A stretch of DNA of 64,000 nucleotides from an uncultured Flavobacteriaceae bacterium (GCA_947502495.1 CANNAC010000002.1:186001-250000), one strand, 5' to 3'. Shown: positions 8,801 through 16,888, counted from the first letter of the stretch. The notes: generated by a model not told the origin, from the letters alone. A program made the numbers and translations.

Positions 8801-10252
8801 ACAATAGTACGTATTATTAGTAGCTACGAGTTTAATATCGTGCTTCTTTGAAAAGTTAATTAAAACAGGATTCACTCTGTTTTCGTCATCTTGATTATGA
8901 CGCATTAACTCAATATATAAATCATCGCCAAATAGTTCTTTCCACCATAAAAGGGATTCTTCGGCCTGATTTTCTCCAACATTTAAAACCTTACTTGGTA
9001 CTTCACCATATAGATTTCCTGTTAGACAAATAAGATCTTCTCTATATTCTTCTATTAGCTTTTTATCAATTCTTGGTAAATAGTAAAATCCATTTACAAA
9101 GGCATGTGAGGATAGTTTCGCTAAGTTGTGATACCCATTTTTATTTTTAGCAATAAGTACAATTTGGTACCCATTATCTTTTCGGCTTTTATCTAAATGA
9201 TCTTCACAAACAAAAAACTCGACACCAATAATAGGCTTCATTTCGTTTAATGTTGCAGGATCACCTCTTTCTACAGCCTCTGCATTTTTAGCTTTTACAC
9301 TTTTATTATGATTGTTTACCGCTTTTACAAAATGAAAAGCTCCCATCATATTCGCATGATCGGTAAGTGCGACTGCAGACATATTATATTCTGCTGCCGA
9401 AGCCACTAAATCGGGAACACTGATAGTAGATTGTAATACCGAAAACTGCGAATGGTTATGCAAATGCATAAAGTCTACCGTTTGCAGACTCGCTATATTT
9501 TCTTTTATTTCTTGCGAAGAAAGATCTATCGCTTGTGCTTTTTGAATTCGTTCATTAATCTTAGCACTTTCGCGCTTCAGATTAATATGTTTTAAACCTA
9601 TTAGCTGAATCGTTTTTGGATTGGCTTCCGAAAAATTCTGAAAATAATCCTCTGGAACATCCAACTGTTCTAGGGTATATTGCTCTCTTCGTATTAGCTC
9701 GAAAAAACAACGCGTAGTTGCCTCCACATCTGCGGTTGCATTATGCGCTTCCCCAAAAGGAGTATCAAATAAAAACTGATGCAACTCGGTTAAGGTTGGT
9801 AATTTAAACTTACCATATCTACCTCCTGGAAGCTCACACAAACTAGCAGTATGTTCGGTACAGGTATCTAAAACAGGAAGTTCTTGTAATGGATTTGCTA
9901 CGTCACCCCGCACAAATTCGGCTCCCATAATATTGAGGTCAAACTTTACATTCTGACCAACCACAAACTTCGTTTTCCCTAAAGCTTCATTAAATTTCTC
10001 TAAAACCTCGGCTAAAGGCACACCTTGTTCTTGTGCTAATTCGGTAGAAATTCCGTGAATTTTCTCCGCATCATAAGGGATATTAAACCCTTCTGGTTGT
10101 ACTAAATAATCTTGACTTTCAATACAGTTCCCCATAGCATCGTGCAATTGCCATGCTATCTGTATACATCGAGGCCAATTATCTGTATCGGTAATTGGAG
10201 CATCCCAACGTTTGGGTAAACCAGTAGTTTCAGTATCAAAAATTAAGTACAT
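5867..10252 (-). CDS. dnaE: DNA polymerase III alpha subunit with N-terminal proofreading exonuclease
   Basis: This 1461-residue replicative polymerase joins two activities that are separate in E. coli. Residues 1-200 form a DnaQ-type 3'-5' exonuclease with DEDDh motifs: FDTETTGLP (D6, E8), GQNVKFD and HNATADVEAT. A PHP domain follows from about 260 (FMHLHNHSQF). The polymerase core carries the catalytic PDIDIDFDDEGR near 688 and GPGRGSAAGS just before it. Helix-hairpin-helix and OB-fold regions lie towards the C terminus. The excess over the roughly 1160 residues of E. coli DnaE is accounted for mainly by the exonuclease. Fusion of this kind is known in Bacteroidetes. The frame is intact throughout and the start is set by the exonuclease motif. 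Repeat B follows its stop. Confidence 0.97.
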   Translation of the reverse strand: MYLIFDTETTGLPKRWDAPITDTDNWPRCIQIAWQLHDAMGNCIESQDYLVQPEGFNIPYDAEKIHGISTELAQEQGVPLAEVLEKFNEALGKTKFVVGQNVKFDLNIMGAEFVRGDVANPLQELPVLDTCTEHTASLCELPGGRYGKFKLPTLTELHQFLFDTPFGEAHNATADVEATTRCFFELIRREQYTLEQLDVPEDYFQNFSEANPKTIQLIGLKHINLKRESAKINERIQKAQAIDLSSQEIKENIASLQTVDFMHLHNHSQFSVLQSTISVPDLVASAAEYNMSAVALTDHANMMGAFHFVKAVNNHNKSVKAKNAEAVERGDPATLNEMKPIIGVEFFVCEDHLDKSRKDNGYQIVLIAKNKNGYHNLAKLSSHAFVNGFYYLPRIDKKLIEEYREDLICLTGNLYGEVPSKVLNVGENQAEESLLWWKELFGDDLYIELMRHNQDDENRVNPVLINFSKKHDIKLVATNNTYYCKKGDANAHDILLCVKDGEKQATPIGRGRGYRYGMPNQEYYFKSPDAMKKLFKDVPEAISNIQEVVDKIEPFQLARDVLLPAFDIPEEFVFEEDKADNGKRGENKFLRHLVYEGAKKRYGEELSEEVVERLDFELSVIEKTGYPGYFLIVEDFIREARNMDVSVGPGRGSAAGSVAAYCLKITNIDPLKYNLLFERFLNPDRVSMPDIDIDFDDEGRGRVMDYVIEKYGSNQVAQIITYGTMAAKSSIRDTARVLDLPLFDADRIAKLIPNMSKLGKIFAADEKKLKSMFRAEDLEKVNELLNISDGDDLPAETVNLARTLEGSVRNTGIHACGVIITPDDITKFVPVSVAKDSGLYVTQFDNSVVEDAGLLKMDFLGLKTLTLIKDTVKIVKQKHDILLDPDSFPLDDEKTYELFQRGETVGVFQYESPGMQKHLKDLKPTVFEDLIAMNALYRPGPMEYIPSFVKRKHGDEEIEYDLPAMEEYLKETYGITVYQEQVMLLSQKLADFTKGEADVLRKAMGKKQIAVLDKMKPKFIEQASAKGHDAKKLEKIWKDWEAFASYAFNKSHSTCYAWIAYQTAYLKAHYPAEYMAAVLSNNMNDIKSVTFFMEECKRMKLNVLGPDVNESFYKFSVNQDYAVRFGMGAIKGVGHGAVKTIVENREKEPYKSIFDLAKRIDLRAANKRAFENLALAGGFDGFGDTHRAQYFHDEGDGITFLEKAVKYGAKHQENENSAQVSLFGAASDVQIAEPEVPPCEEWGTMEKLAQEREVVGVYISGHPLDDFKTEMKTFCNANISLFNDLDTYVNRELTFGGVVRDIQHRVSKQGKGWAMFTIEDYTDSFEFRMFGEEYLKFRHFLMQNNFVYVKIFIREGWVNKDTGKKSDPRMQFNSFQLLHDVMETYAKKLSIQLNIKELEAEKIIKLKELLQMHPGNQALNFVVYDNADQIKLPMISRKQKVKVSQELLSELDHQQVYYKLN

Positions 10253-10330
10253 AAAGGTTTTTTCTTAAGAATAAAAGAGAACGATAAAATTACGAAAAAT
10301 TGCCCTTTTAGTCACGGAAAGTTATAAACA

Positions 10331-10359
10331 AATAGCGCAACCTAAATGGTTGCGCTATT
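10331..10359 (-). terminator. Hairpin after the four-helix protein gene
   Basis: A perfect 12-bp stem, AATAGCGCAACC with GGTTGCGCTATT, encloses a TAAAT loop. It sits 22 bp beyond the stop of the neighbouring minus-strand gene. The T-run is short, so termination is likely but not certain. Confidence 0.6.
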
Positions 10360-10380
10360 AAAATCTATTTCATTAGAATT

Positions 10381-10833
10381 TTAGGACACTAATTCTTCAT
10401 GTACTTTTACAGTATTGATTGCTGCTTGCACTGCATTTTTCTGTTTGTTTAACAAAGAATCAATAGATGGCGGGAATATCATATCTGAACTAATAATTTC
10501 ATTATACTCCGCTAAACTAGCTTTTTCTCCTCGTAGCGCCTCTGCTAAAATAACTTCTTCATCATTAGAAATGAATGTAGATTTTAGTATCATCCAATTT
10601 CTATGCATTACCCCTTTAAAACTCCCCGAATCTTCAGGGATTTCGCCATACATTAAGATTTCTGTTCTTAAATCTTTAGCAAATTCACTTCTTTCTGAAG
10701 CTCTTCTTTTAAAGAACTTTTTTAAATTTTTACTTTCTACGTTATCGATAGCATTTAAATACCCTTTTTCGGCATCGTAATTTTTTACTAATAACTCATT
10801 TAATTGGTTTGAAATTTTTTCTGTGAACTTCAT
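10381..10833 (-). CDS. Ferritin-like four-helix PA2169/DUF2383 family protein
   Basis: A 150-residue all-helical protein matching in pattern the PA2169 family (DUF2383), ferritin-like bundles of unknown activity often linked to stress. The opening KISNQLNELLVKNYDAEKGY, the central KFFKRRASERSEFAKDLR and the ALRGEKASLAEYNEII segment are characteristic. There is no signal peptide. The E and H spacing of a true di-iron ferritin is not clear, so no ferroxidase role is claimed. It is transcribed alone, with a hairpin after the stop. Confidence in the family is good; the function is unknown. Confidence 0.72.
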   Translation of the reverse strand: MKFTEKISNQLNELLVKNYDAEKGYLNAIDNVESKNLKKFFKRRASERSEFAKDLRTEILMYGEIPEDSGSFKGVMHRNWMILKSTFISNDEEVILAEALRGEKASLAEYNEIISSDMIFPPSIDSLLNKQKNAVQAAINTVKVHEELVS

Positions 10834-10972
10834 ATATCTTTTACATTTTTAAATCTCAATAGCTTTCTTTATAGATGCGTATTGTTTCACATCTGCAATA
10901 ACAACCTAATACAAATAAGGCGTCATGTCAAGGGATTTAACAATGTTTATGAAGGACTTAAGAGTTTTTAAC

Positions 10973-11006
10973 AAAAAAAAAGCGCATCCCATTAGGATGC
11001 GCTTTT
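10973..11006 (-). terminator. Terminator of the lipoprotein gene
   Basis: AGCGCATCC pairs with GGATGCGCT around a five-base loop. On the minus strand a run of T follows. It lies just past the stop at 11027. Confidence 0.8.
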
Positions 11007-11026
11007 CTATATCTTTATTAAATCTT

Positions 11027-11890
11027 TTAGTTACAAGAATACCCTGCAGTTTCTAAAGCTTGAATATAATCTTCAAAAGAAGTTCCTGCTAAATCAAAAT
11101 TAGTAGCCGGAGCTCCATTGATCGACACGTTCATTGTTCCATCACCATTGTCACAATATTCGGTATCCGGAAAGGAAGTAATAGAACATGTTTGACAAAC
11201 TCCAGGAGTTGTACCGCCACCACAATCTAAACCATCTATTATACCTTGCAACGTATTTGTGTCATCTCCACAACTAGTAATTTGTTGCATTAATGCCGCT
11301 TGATATGCATTACAAACCGCAGCATAATCAGAACTCGTAGCATCTGTAGCATTATAAATAGCTAACGCAGCTTCTGTTGCAGTAACCGCATCATCACAAG
11401 AAACCACTGTAGCACTTACACCACCAGAAACCGGAATTTCATAAAAAACACCCTGACTATAATTCACTTTATTTAAACCAGAAGCAGAAAAGGCATTAAA
11501 CCAAAATGTTCCCGATACTTTATTTCCAGAATCGCTATATCCAGTGATTACAATTTCACCATCCGCAGGATAAATTTGAACCGTTTCATCTGGCTCATTA
11601 TTTGTAGAATGTATAACATCTTGAATACTAGTAAAAACAGCCTCACTTGCACTTCCTTCACCAAGAATATACGTACCAACTGCAGCTCCCATTTTTAATA
11701 AAACGGTTTCACTTCCTCGTCCTCCACTAATGATTAGCTGTCCGCTACCATTAATCTCAGCACTATAATAATCTGACCTCCATAAAGCACCGTCTTTTTC
11801 ACCTTGTAAAGCTGGCGTATTAAACTCAAGTTCTTCACCACAACTCACCATAAATAAAGCGGAAACAACAAATAGGAATATCTTTTTCAT
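11027..11890 (-). CDS. DUF6252-like lipoprotein
   Basis: A predicted outer-membrane or periplasmic lipoprotein of 287 residues. The start is placed at the Met of MKKIFLFVVSALFMVSCGEE, eight codons inside the longest frame, because the signal peptide and lipobox (VSC) then lie at the correct distance. The segment GEKDGALWRSDYYSAEINGS followed by GTYILG and GTFWFNA resembles DUF6252 proteins of Bacteroidetes. The C-terminal half adds a Cys-rich part (CDDAVTATEAALAIYNA, CQTCSITSFPDTEYC) ending YSCN, probably disulfide-bonded. Function is unknown. It is monocistronic with its own terminator. Confidence 0.72.
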   Translation of the reverse strand: MKKIFLFVVSALFMVSCGEELEFNTPALQGEKDGALWRSDYYSAEINGSGQLIISGGRGSETVLLKMGAAVGTYILGEGSASEAVFTSIQDVIHSTNNEPDETVQIYPADGEIVITGYSDSGNKVSGTFWFNAFSASGLNKVNYSQGVFYEIPVSGGVSATVVSCDDAVTATEAALAIYNATDATSSDYAAVCNAYQAALMQQITSCGDDTNTLQGIIDGLDCGGGTTPGVCQTCSITSFPDTEYCDNGDGTMNVSINGAPATNFDLAGTSFEDYIQALETAGYSCN

Positions 11891-11948
11891 AAATTTTATA
11901 TAATTTGAGAGCATAAAAATAGCATAAAAAAATGATTAATATAAAAAG

Positions 11949-11977
11949 TTGAATATAAATTATTTATAGTATCTTTG
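11949..11977 (+). promoter_or_regulatory. Promoter of rpsP
   Basis: TTG at 11949-11951 and TATCTTTG at 11970-11977 are 18 bp apart, matching the Bacteroidetes consensus TTG-N17-23-TAnnTTTG. Transcription should start near 11983, giving a leader of about 45 nt. Confidence 0.75.
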
Positions 11978-11995
11978 CACACTTATTAATAACCA

Positions 11996-12010
11996 GAGGT
12001 CGAGAACCTC
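11996..12010 (+). promoter_or_regulatory. Small hairpin in the rpsP leader
   Basis: GAGGT and ACCTC pair around CGAGA, 15 bp before the rpsP start codon and within the predicted leader. It could affect translation initiation or serve as a binding site for autoregulation. The role is inferred. Confidence 0.35.
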
Positions 12011-12025
12011 AATGAATTAATTATT

Positions 12026-12523
12026 ATGCCTGTAAAAATTAGATTACAAAGACACGGTAAAAAAGGAAAACCTTATTACTGGATCGTAGCAGCAGATGCT
12101 CGCGCGAAAAGAGATGGTAAATACCTAGAGAAATTAGGTGCTTACAACCCAAACACTAACCCAGCAACTATTGACTTAAATGTTGATGGCGCTGTAACAT
12201 GGTTAGAAAATGGTGCTCAACCTACTGACACAGCTAAAGCTATTTTATCTTACAAAGGTGTTTTGTTAAAAAAACATTTAAAAGGTGGAGTAACTAAAGG
12301 TGCTTTAACTGAAGAGCAAGCAGAAGCGAAGTTTACTGCTTGGTTAGAAGAAAAAGAAGGTAAAGTTGGTGCAAAAACAGATGGTTTAGCTAAGGCGGAA
12401 GCAGAAGCAAAAGCAAAAGCTTTTGAAGCTGAAAAAGCTGCTAACGAAGCTAGAATTGCAGCAGCAACTCCAGTTGTAGAAGAAGCTCCTGCTGAAGAAG
12501 CTTCTAACGAAGAAGAAGAATAA
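12026..12523 (+). CDS. rpsP: 30S ribosomal protein S16
   Basis: S16 of the small ribosomal subunit, 165 residues. The first 80 or so residues match the family ([21 protein letters not shown], the [14 protein letters not shown] segment). The rest is a long tail rich in Ala, Lys and Glu ([20 protein letters not shown], then [14 protein letters not shown]), about twice the length of E. coli S16. Such extensions are usual in Bacteroidetes. A good promoter and leader precede it, and a terminator lies before rimM, so expression of the two can be uncoupled even though the order rpsP-rimM is conserved widely. Confidence 0.97.
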   Translation: MPVKIRLQRHGKKGKPYYWIVAADARAKRDGKYLEKLGAYNPNTNPATIDLNVDGAVTWLENGAQPTDTAKAILSYKGVLLKKHLKGGVTKGALTEEQAEAKFTAWLEEKEGKVGAKTDGLAKAEAEAKAKAFEAEKAANEARIAAATPVVEEAPAEEASNEEEE

Positions 12524-12545
12524 AAAAAATATTTTTTATACTTTT

Positions 12546-12579
12546 AAACTCCAATACAATTTCTGTGTTGGAGTTTTTT
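12546..12579 (+). terminator. Terminator of rpsP
   Basis: AAACTCCAA pairs with TTGGAGTTT around a GC-poor loop and is followed by a T-run. It lies between rpsP and rimM and probably reduces rimM transcription relative to rpsP. Confidence 0.8.
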
Positions 12580-12673
12580 ATTTATTACCTCTAAAGAAAA
12601 GTGGTTTTAATTAAAAATGACATAAATTTGAAAGAGATTCCCTTTTCAAGGGAACATAAAATTATATTTTTCA

Positions 12674-13204
12674 ATGAAAAAAGAAGATTGTTTTTTTCTA
12701 GGTAAAATTGTAAAAAAGTACAGTTTTAAAGGAGAAGTTTTAGTAAAACTAGATACCGACGAACCAGATATTTATGATGGATTAGAATCTGTTTTTATCG
12801 ATTTAAGAGGAAACCTTATTCCTTTTTTTATTGAACATGCACAATTGCATAAATCGGAATTATTACGCATACGCTTTGAAGATGTAAATACAGAAGAAGA
12901 TGCAGATGCTATATTAAAAAGTGATCTCTATTTACCTCTAGAATTTCTACCAAAACTAGAAGGCGATAAATTCTACTTTCATGAAATTATAGGATTTACT
13001 GTAAAAGACACCAACTTTGGTGATGTTGGAATTATTACTGGAATTAACGACACCACAGCACAAGCGCTTTTTGAAATAGACAGAGATGGTATTGAAATAT
13101 TAATTCCAATGAACGATCATTTCATCCAAAAAGTGGACAAAGAAAATAAAGTGATTCTTGTGGAAACACCAGAAGGCTTGATTGATTTGTATTTAGAAGA
13201 ATAA
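12674..13204 (+). CDS. rimM: Ribosome maturation factor RimM
   Basis: A 176-residue assembly factor for the head of the 30S subunit, which binds S19 in the family. It has the N-terminal RimM beta-barrel (FFLGKIVKKYSFKGEVLVKL) and a C-terminal PRC-barrel (LEGDKFYFHEIIGF, then ILIPMNDHFIQKVD). Length is normal. It lies 150 bp downstream of rpsP, separated by a terminator, and 42 bp upstream of the tRNA methyltransferase gene, with which it may be co-transcribed. Confidence 0.95.
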   Translation: MKKEDCFFLGKIVKKYSFKGEVLVKLDTDEPDIYDGLESVFIDLRGNLIPFFIEHAQLHKSELLRIRFEDVNTEEDADAILKSDLYLPLEFLPKLEGDKFYFHEIIGFTVKDTNFGDVGIITGINDTTAQALFEIDRDGIEILIPMNDHFIQKVDKENKVILVETPEGLIDLYLEE

Positions 13205-13246
13205 GCCCATCCAAAATCCTTCCCAAAAAAAAGGACTTTTACTTTT

Positions 13247-13960
13247 ATGAACAAACCATTTAAATTCAAAGAGTTTCAAGTAAGTCAAGACCAATGTGCC
13301 ATGAAAATTGGTACAGATGGGGTATTACTTGGTGCTTGGACTTCGGTAAAACAAAATCCTTTTGCAATTCTGGATATTGGTGCAGGAACTGGTGTTCTAT
13401 CTTTAATGTTAGCACAACGCAGTCAGGCAGAAGTGATTGATGCCATGGAAATTGACGAGCATGCGTATGAGCAATGTGTTGATAATTTTGAAAATGCACC
13501 TTGGGCAGATCGACTTTTTTGCTATCACGCTGCATTAGAAGAATTCACCGAAGAGATTGAAGATAAATACGATTTGATTATATCGAATCCTCCTTTTTAT
13601 TCGGAAGACTTTAAAACCGAAAACACACAACGTGATTTAGCACGTTTTACAGATGCGATGCCTTTTCATCATTTAGTAGAAAGCGTTGCTGCTTTATTAA
13701 TAGAAGATGGTATTTTCTCGGTTGTTATTCCGTTTAAGGAAGAGGCTGTTTTTATAGAATTAGCATCCAAAGTACAATTATTTCCGAATAGAATTTTGCA
13801 TGTCAAGGGCTCGCCTACCTCCGAAATAAAACGAAGTCTTTTAGAATTTTCTTTCCGCGAAAGCGATATAGAGATACAAGAACTCACTATAGAAACTACA
13901 AGACACCAATACACAGAAGACTACATACATTTGACGAAAGATTTTTATCTTAAAATGTGA
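13247..13960 (+). CDS. trmN6: tRNA1(Val) (adenine37-N6)-methyltransferase family protein
   Basis: A 237-residue SAM-dependent methyltransferase of the YfiC/TrmN6 type. The SAM-binding motif is ILDIGAGTGVLSLMLAQR (about 41-58) and the catalytic motif LIISNPPFYSEDF near 115 is the NPPF box of N6-adenine methylases. The opening FKFKEFQVSQDQCAMKIGTD is typical of the family. In E. coli the enzyme methylates A37 of tRNA1(Val). It follows rimM by 42 bp, so both RNA-related genes probably share a transcript. Confidence 0.9.
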   Translation: MNKPFKFKEFQVSQDQCAMKIGTDGVLLGAWTSVKQNPFAILDIGAGTGVLSLMLAQRSQAEVIDAMEIDEHAYEQCVDNFENAPWADRLFCYHAALEEFTEEIEDKYDLIISNPPFYSEDFKTENTQRDLARFTDAMPFHHLVESVAALLIEDGIFSVVIPFKEEAVFIELASKVQLFPNRILHVKGSPTSEIKRSLLEFSFRESDIEIQELTIETTRHQYTEDYIHLTKDFYLKM

Positions 13961-13968
13961 TATTTATA

Positions 13969-13999
13969 TTTGGCAATGAAAACGATTTCGTTACTTTTG
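13969..13999 (+). promoter_or_regulatory. Promoter of gcdH
   Basis: TTTG at 13969-13972 and TACTTTTG at 13992-13999 are 19 bp apart, a near-perfect Bacteroidetes promoter. The leader before gcdH would be about 65-70 nt. Confidence 0.75.
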
Positions 14000-14072
14000 T
14001 TAAACGTATAAAATAACGCCTTCTATTTTGATTAATTCTCAAAAATTAGAAGCTTAAAATATCATAAAAAGA

Positions 14073-15251
14073 ATGAAAGCCGATTTATTCGAAGCACCAG
14101 ATTATTACAACCTAGACGAATTACTTACGGAAGAACACAAATTAGTTCGTGATGCCGCAAGAGAATGGGTAAAACGTGACGTCTCTCCTATTATTGAAGA
14201 CTATGCACAAAGAGCAGAATTTCCAACACAAATAGTTAAAGGATTAGCCGAAATTGGGGCTTTTGGACCTTACATTCCGGAAGAGTATGGAGGTGCTGGA
14301 TTAGACCAAATTTCTTATGGTTTAATCATGCAAGAAATAGAACGTGGTGATTCTGGAGTTCGTAGTACAGCTTCTGTACAGTCATCTTTAGTGATGTATC
14401 CAATCTGGAAATACGGAAACGAAGAACAACGCAATAAATACTTACCAAAATTAGCTTCGGGAGAATGGATTGGTTCTTTTGGATTAACAGAACCGGATCA
14501 TGGTAGTAATCCGGGCGCAATGGTTACCAACTTTAAAGATATGGGAGATCATTATCTTTTAAATGGTGCAAAAATGTGGATTTCGAATGCACCTTTTTGT
14601 AATATCGCTGTTGTTTGGGCTAAAAATGAAGAAGGTCGTATTCATGGTCTCGTTGTAGAACGTGGCATGGAAGGCTTCACTACGCCAGAAACACATAATA
14701 AATGGTCACTTAGAGCATCTGCTACTGGAGAATTAATTTTCGACAACGTAAAAGTGCCAAAAGAAAACTTATTACCAAATAAATCTGGTCTTGGCGCTCC
14801 ATTAGGGTGTTTAGATTCGGCGCGTTTTGGTATTGCTTGGGGAGCAATTGGTGCTGCCATGGATTGTTATGACACTGCTTTACGTTACAGTAAAGAACGT
14901 ATTCAGTTTGGTAAGCCAATTGGACAGTTTCAATTACAGCAAAAGAAATTAGCAGAAATGGTTACCGAAATCACAAAAGCACAATTATTAGCCTGGCGAC
15001 TTGGTGTAATGCGTGAGAATGGAACGGCTACCTCCGCACAAATTTCTATGGCTAAACGAAATAATGTAGATATGGCTTTAACTATTGCTCGTGACGCTAG
15101 ACAAATGTTAGGTGGTATGGGAATTAGTGGCGAATACTCCATTATGAGACATATGATGAACTTAGAAAGTGTGGTTACTTATGAAGGGACACACGATATT
15201 CACTTACTAATTACAGGAATGGATGTTACTGGCCTAAACGCCTTCAAATAG
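14073..15251 (+). CDS. gcdH: Glutaryl-CoA dehydrogenase (acyl-CoA dehydrogenase family)
   Basis: A 392-residue FAD enzyme that oxidises and decarboxylates glutaryl-CoA to crotonyl-CoA in lysine and tryptophan breakdown. FAD and substrate motifs are visible: GSFGLTEPDHGSNPGAM, MWISNAPF and RQMLGGMGISGEYSIMRH. The catalytic base lies in TYEGTHDIHLLITG (Glu near 371), whose TYEGTHDIH form is typical of glutaryl-CoA dehydrogenases rather than general acyl-CoA dehydrogenases. It has its own promoter and is followed by a tandem repeat in the 3' region. A saccharopine dehydrogenase gene at 40.1 kb could act earlier in the same pathway, though the two are not linked in an operon. Confidence 0.9.
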   Translation: MKADLFEAPDYYNLDELLTEEHKLVRDAAREWVKRDVSPIIEDYAQRAEFPTQIVKGLAEIGAFGPYIPEEYGGAGLDQISYGLIMQEIERGDSGVRSTASVQSSLVMYPIWKYGNEEQRNKYLPKLASGEWIGSFGLTEPDHGSNPGAMVTNFKDMGDHYLLNGAKMWISNAPFCNIAVVWAKNEEGRIHGLVVERGMEGFTTPETHNKWSLRASATGELIFDNVKVPKENLLPNKSGLGAPLGCLDSARFGIAWGAIGAAMDCYDTALRYSKERIQFGKPIGQFQLQQKKLAEMVTEITKAQLLAWRLGVMRENGTATSAQISMAKRNNVDMALTIARDARQMLGGMGISGEYSIMRHMMNLESVVTYEGTHDIHLLITGMDVTGLNAFK

Positions 15252-15268
15252 TGGCTGAGCCACATCTA

Positions 15269-15418
15269 ATTATTGCACTCGGTTGGAAACTCTACGAGTA
15301 ATAATTAAGTGCCGTTTGATTATTGCACTCGGTTGGAAACTCTACGAGTAATAATTAAGTGCCGTTTGATTATTGCACTCGGTTGGAAACTCTAGTAGTA
15401 ATAATTAAATATCGTTTT
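15269..15418. repeat. Three tandem copies of a 50-bp repeat
   Basis: Units at 15269-15318 and 15319-15368 are identical, and 15369-15418 is a diverged third copy. Each unit can fold: ATTATT and ACTCG near its start pair with CGAGT and AATAAT later, and GCACT pairs with AGTGC. There are no spacers, so this is not CRISPR. The third copy has lost the CGAGT arm. It starts 18 bp after the gcdH stop, within the 3' untranslated region. Confidence 0.85.
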
Positions 15419-15467
15419 ATTGGACTCCGACGGAATTATTATTTATAAGATAAAAGATATACTATAA

Positions 15468-15497
15468 AAATGCTTCTCCAAATGGAGAAGCATTTTT
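15468..15497 (+). terminator. Terminator after gcdH and the tandem repeat
   Basis: ATGCTTCTCC pairs perfectly with GGAGAAGCAT around AAAT and is followed by a T-run. Confidence 0.85.
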
Positions 15498-15525
15498 TGT
15501 TGAAAATTTGCTTACATTTACTACT

Positions 15526-16425
15526 ATGTTTTCAGCAAAAAAACGGTTAGATAAGGCGTACAAAGAAGCAAAAATTTTAGATTTTGATAACGATTCAAAA
15601 TTTATTCTTTTTAGCGATTGTCATCGTGGAGATAATAGTTTTGCAGATGATTTTGCAAACAATAGAAATATTTATTTTCATGCTTTAAAGAATTATTATG
15701 CCGAAGGATTTAGTTATGCCGAAATTGGGGATGGCGATGAACTTTGGGAAAACTTATCTTTTACACCAATATTAGAAGCACATAAAAACGTGTATCTGCT
15801 AATGAAATTATTTCATGAGCAAGAGCGTTTGCATATGATTTGGGGAAATCATGATATGGTATATCGCAATCCGAAGTATGTGGAAAAAAATCTATCTACT
15901 TATTTTGATGAAAAAATTGGTGAGGATGTCGAACTGTTTTGCGGTATTAAATACCATGAAGGTATTATATTAAAACATACCAAAACGCAGCAAGAAGTTT
16001 TTTTAACGCATGGGCATCAAGCAGATTGGTGGAACTACACCTTTTGGAAATGGAGTAGATTTTTAGTCCGAGCACTTTGGAAACCTTTAAACGTTATGGG
16101 AATTGCAGACCCCACAAGTCCTGCCAAAAACTACAAAGAGCTTATTAAAGTAGAACGAAGAACAAAAAAATGGATCACAGAAAACAATAATTTAATTACT
16201 GTGGTTGGTCATACACATAGACCACGTTTTCCAGAACCTGGAGATATTGCTTTTTTTAATGATGGTAGTTGTGTACACCCAAGAAGTATTACAGGAATTG
16301 AAATTGAAAACGGTGCAATTTCCCTAATTAAATGGCAAATTGCCACATCTGAAGATGGTACACTAAAAATTGTACGTGTATTATTAGAAGGACCCAAAAA
16401 GCTAATAGACTATAAAACAGAGTGA
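15526..16425 (+). CDS. Calcineurin-like metallophosphoesterase
   Basis: A 299-residue phosphoesterase with the five metal motifs in order: FSDCHRGD, IGDGDELWE, WGNHD, LTHGHQADW and VVGHTHRP. The start is set at ATG 15526 (MFSAKKRLD), because the longer frame would need a TTG codon with no clear support. The family includes UDP-2,3-diacylglucosamine hydrolases (LpxH), and GDGDELWE resembles their GDxxD region, but the protein is longer than LpxH and the substrate is not certain. The gene is alone on its strand. Repeat element C separates it from the convergent ferredoxin gene. Confidence 0.8.
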   Translation: MFSAKKRLDKAYKEAKILDFDNDSKFILFSDCHRGDNSFADDFANNRNIYFHALKNYYAEGFSYAEIGDGDELWENLSFTPILEAHKNVYLLMKLFHEQERLHMIWGNHDMVYRNPKYVEKNLSTYFDEKIGEDVELFCGIKYHEGIILKHTKTQQEVFLTHGHQADWWNYTFWKWSRFLVRALWKPLNVMGIADPTSPAKNYKELIKVERRTKKWITENNNLITVVGHTHRPRFPEPGDIAFFNDGSCVHPRSITGIEIENGAISLIKWQIATSEDGTLKIVRVLLEGPKKLIDYKTE

Positions 16426-16432
16426 ATTATTT

Positions 16433-16544
16433 GGGCGTTACCTTTTAAAAAAAAGGTCAGGCTTTTCATTATATCTTTTTTATCTCATAGCTTTCGACTG
16501 CGCGAAACCAGACAAAAAAAGGATGCCATTTCAATCCTTAACGC
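16433..16544 (-). repeat. Structured intergenic element, copy C
   Basis: Read on the minus strand it starts a few bases past the ferredoxin stop: GCGTTAAGGATTGAAATGG, CATCCTTTTTTTG, a variable arm holding a TTCGACTGCGCG remnant, AAAAAAGATATAATG, AAAGCCTGACC and an AACGCCC end. The ends GCGTTA and TAACGC are complementary. It fills nearly the whole gap between two convergent genes. Confidence 0.72.
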
Positions 16545-16549
16545 AACCC

Positions 16550-16882
16550 TTAACTTTCAGGAGCAAGCTCTACCTCCAAACCTTCCATTGCTGGAGTCAT
16601 TTGAATTTGACAACCTAAACGCGAGTTTTCTTTAACATCAAATGCTTCGCTTAACATCGCTTCTTCATCATCCTGCATTTCTGGTAATTCGGTTTCACTT
16701 AACACATAACACTGACAAGATGCACACATTGCCATACCGCCACAAATACCAATGGTTCCTTCTGGAGCAAGCTCGTACGAGCGCACTACTTCCATAAGAT
16801 TCATAGCCATATCTGTTGGCGCAAGTACTTCATGTGTTACACCATCTCTATCTGTTATTTTTATGTTTATGTCTTGTTCCAT
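16550..16882 (-). CDS. 2Fe-2S ferredoxin (adrenodoxin type)
   Basis: A 110-residue electron carrier with a [2Fe-2S] centre. The ligands follow the adrenodoxin pattern C-x5-C-x2-C (ICGGMAMCASCQC, about residues 46-55) with the fourth Cys in SRLGCQIQM near 92. An acidic patch (PEMQDDEEAMLSEA), usual for docking with a reductase, lies between. A ferredoxin-NADP reductase gene lies 156 bp upstream on the same strand, a likely functional partner. NifU-like and Mrp genes beyond it make this an iron-sulfur neighbourhood. Alternative roles, such as electron supply to a specific oxygenase, cannot be excluded. Confidence 0.92.
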   Translation of the reverse strand: MEQDINIKITDRDGVTHEVLAPTDMAMNLMEVVRSYELAPEGTIGICGGMAMCASCQCYVLSETELPEMQDDEEAMLSEAFDVKENSRLGCQIQMTPAMEGLEVELAPES

Positions 16883-16888
16883 CTTTAG

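Noticed and set aside
15269-15418. CRISPR-like array
   Set aside because: The 50-bp units abut directly with no unique spacers, and no cas gene is near.
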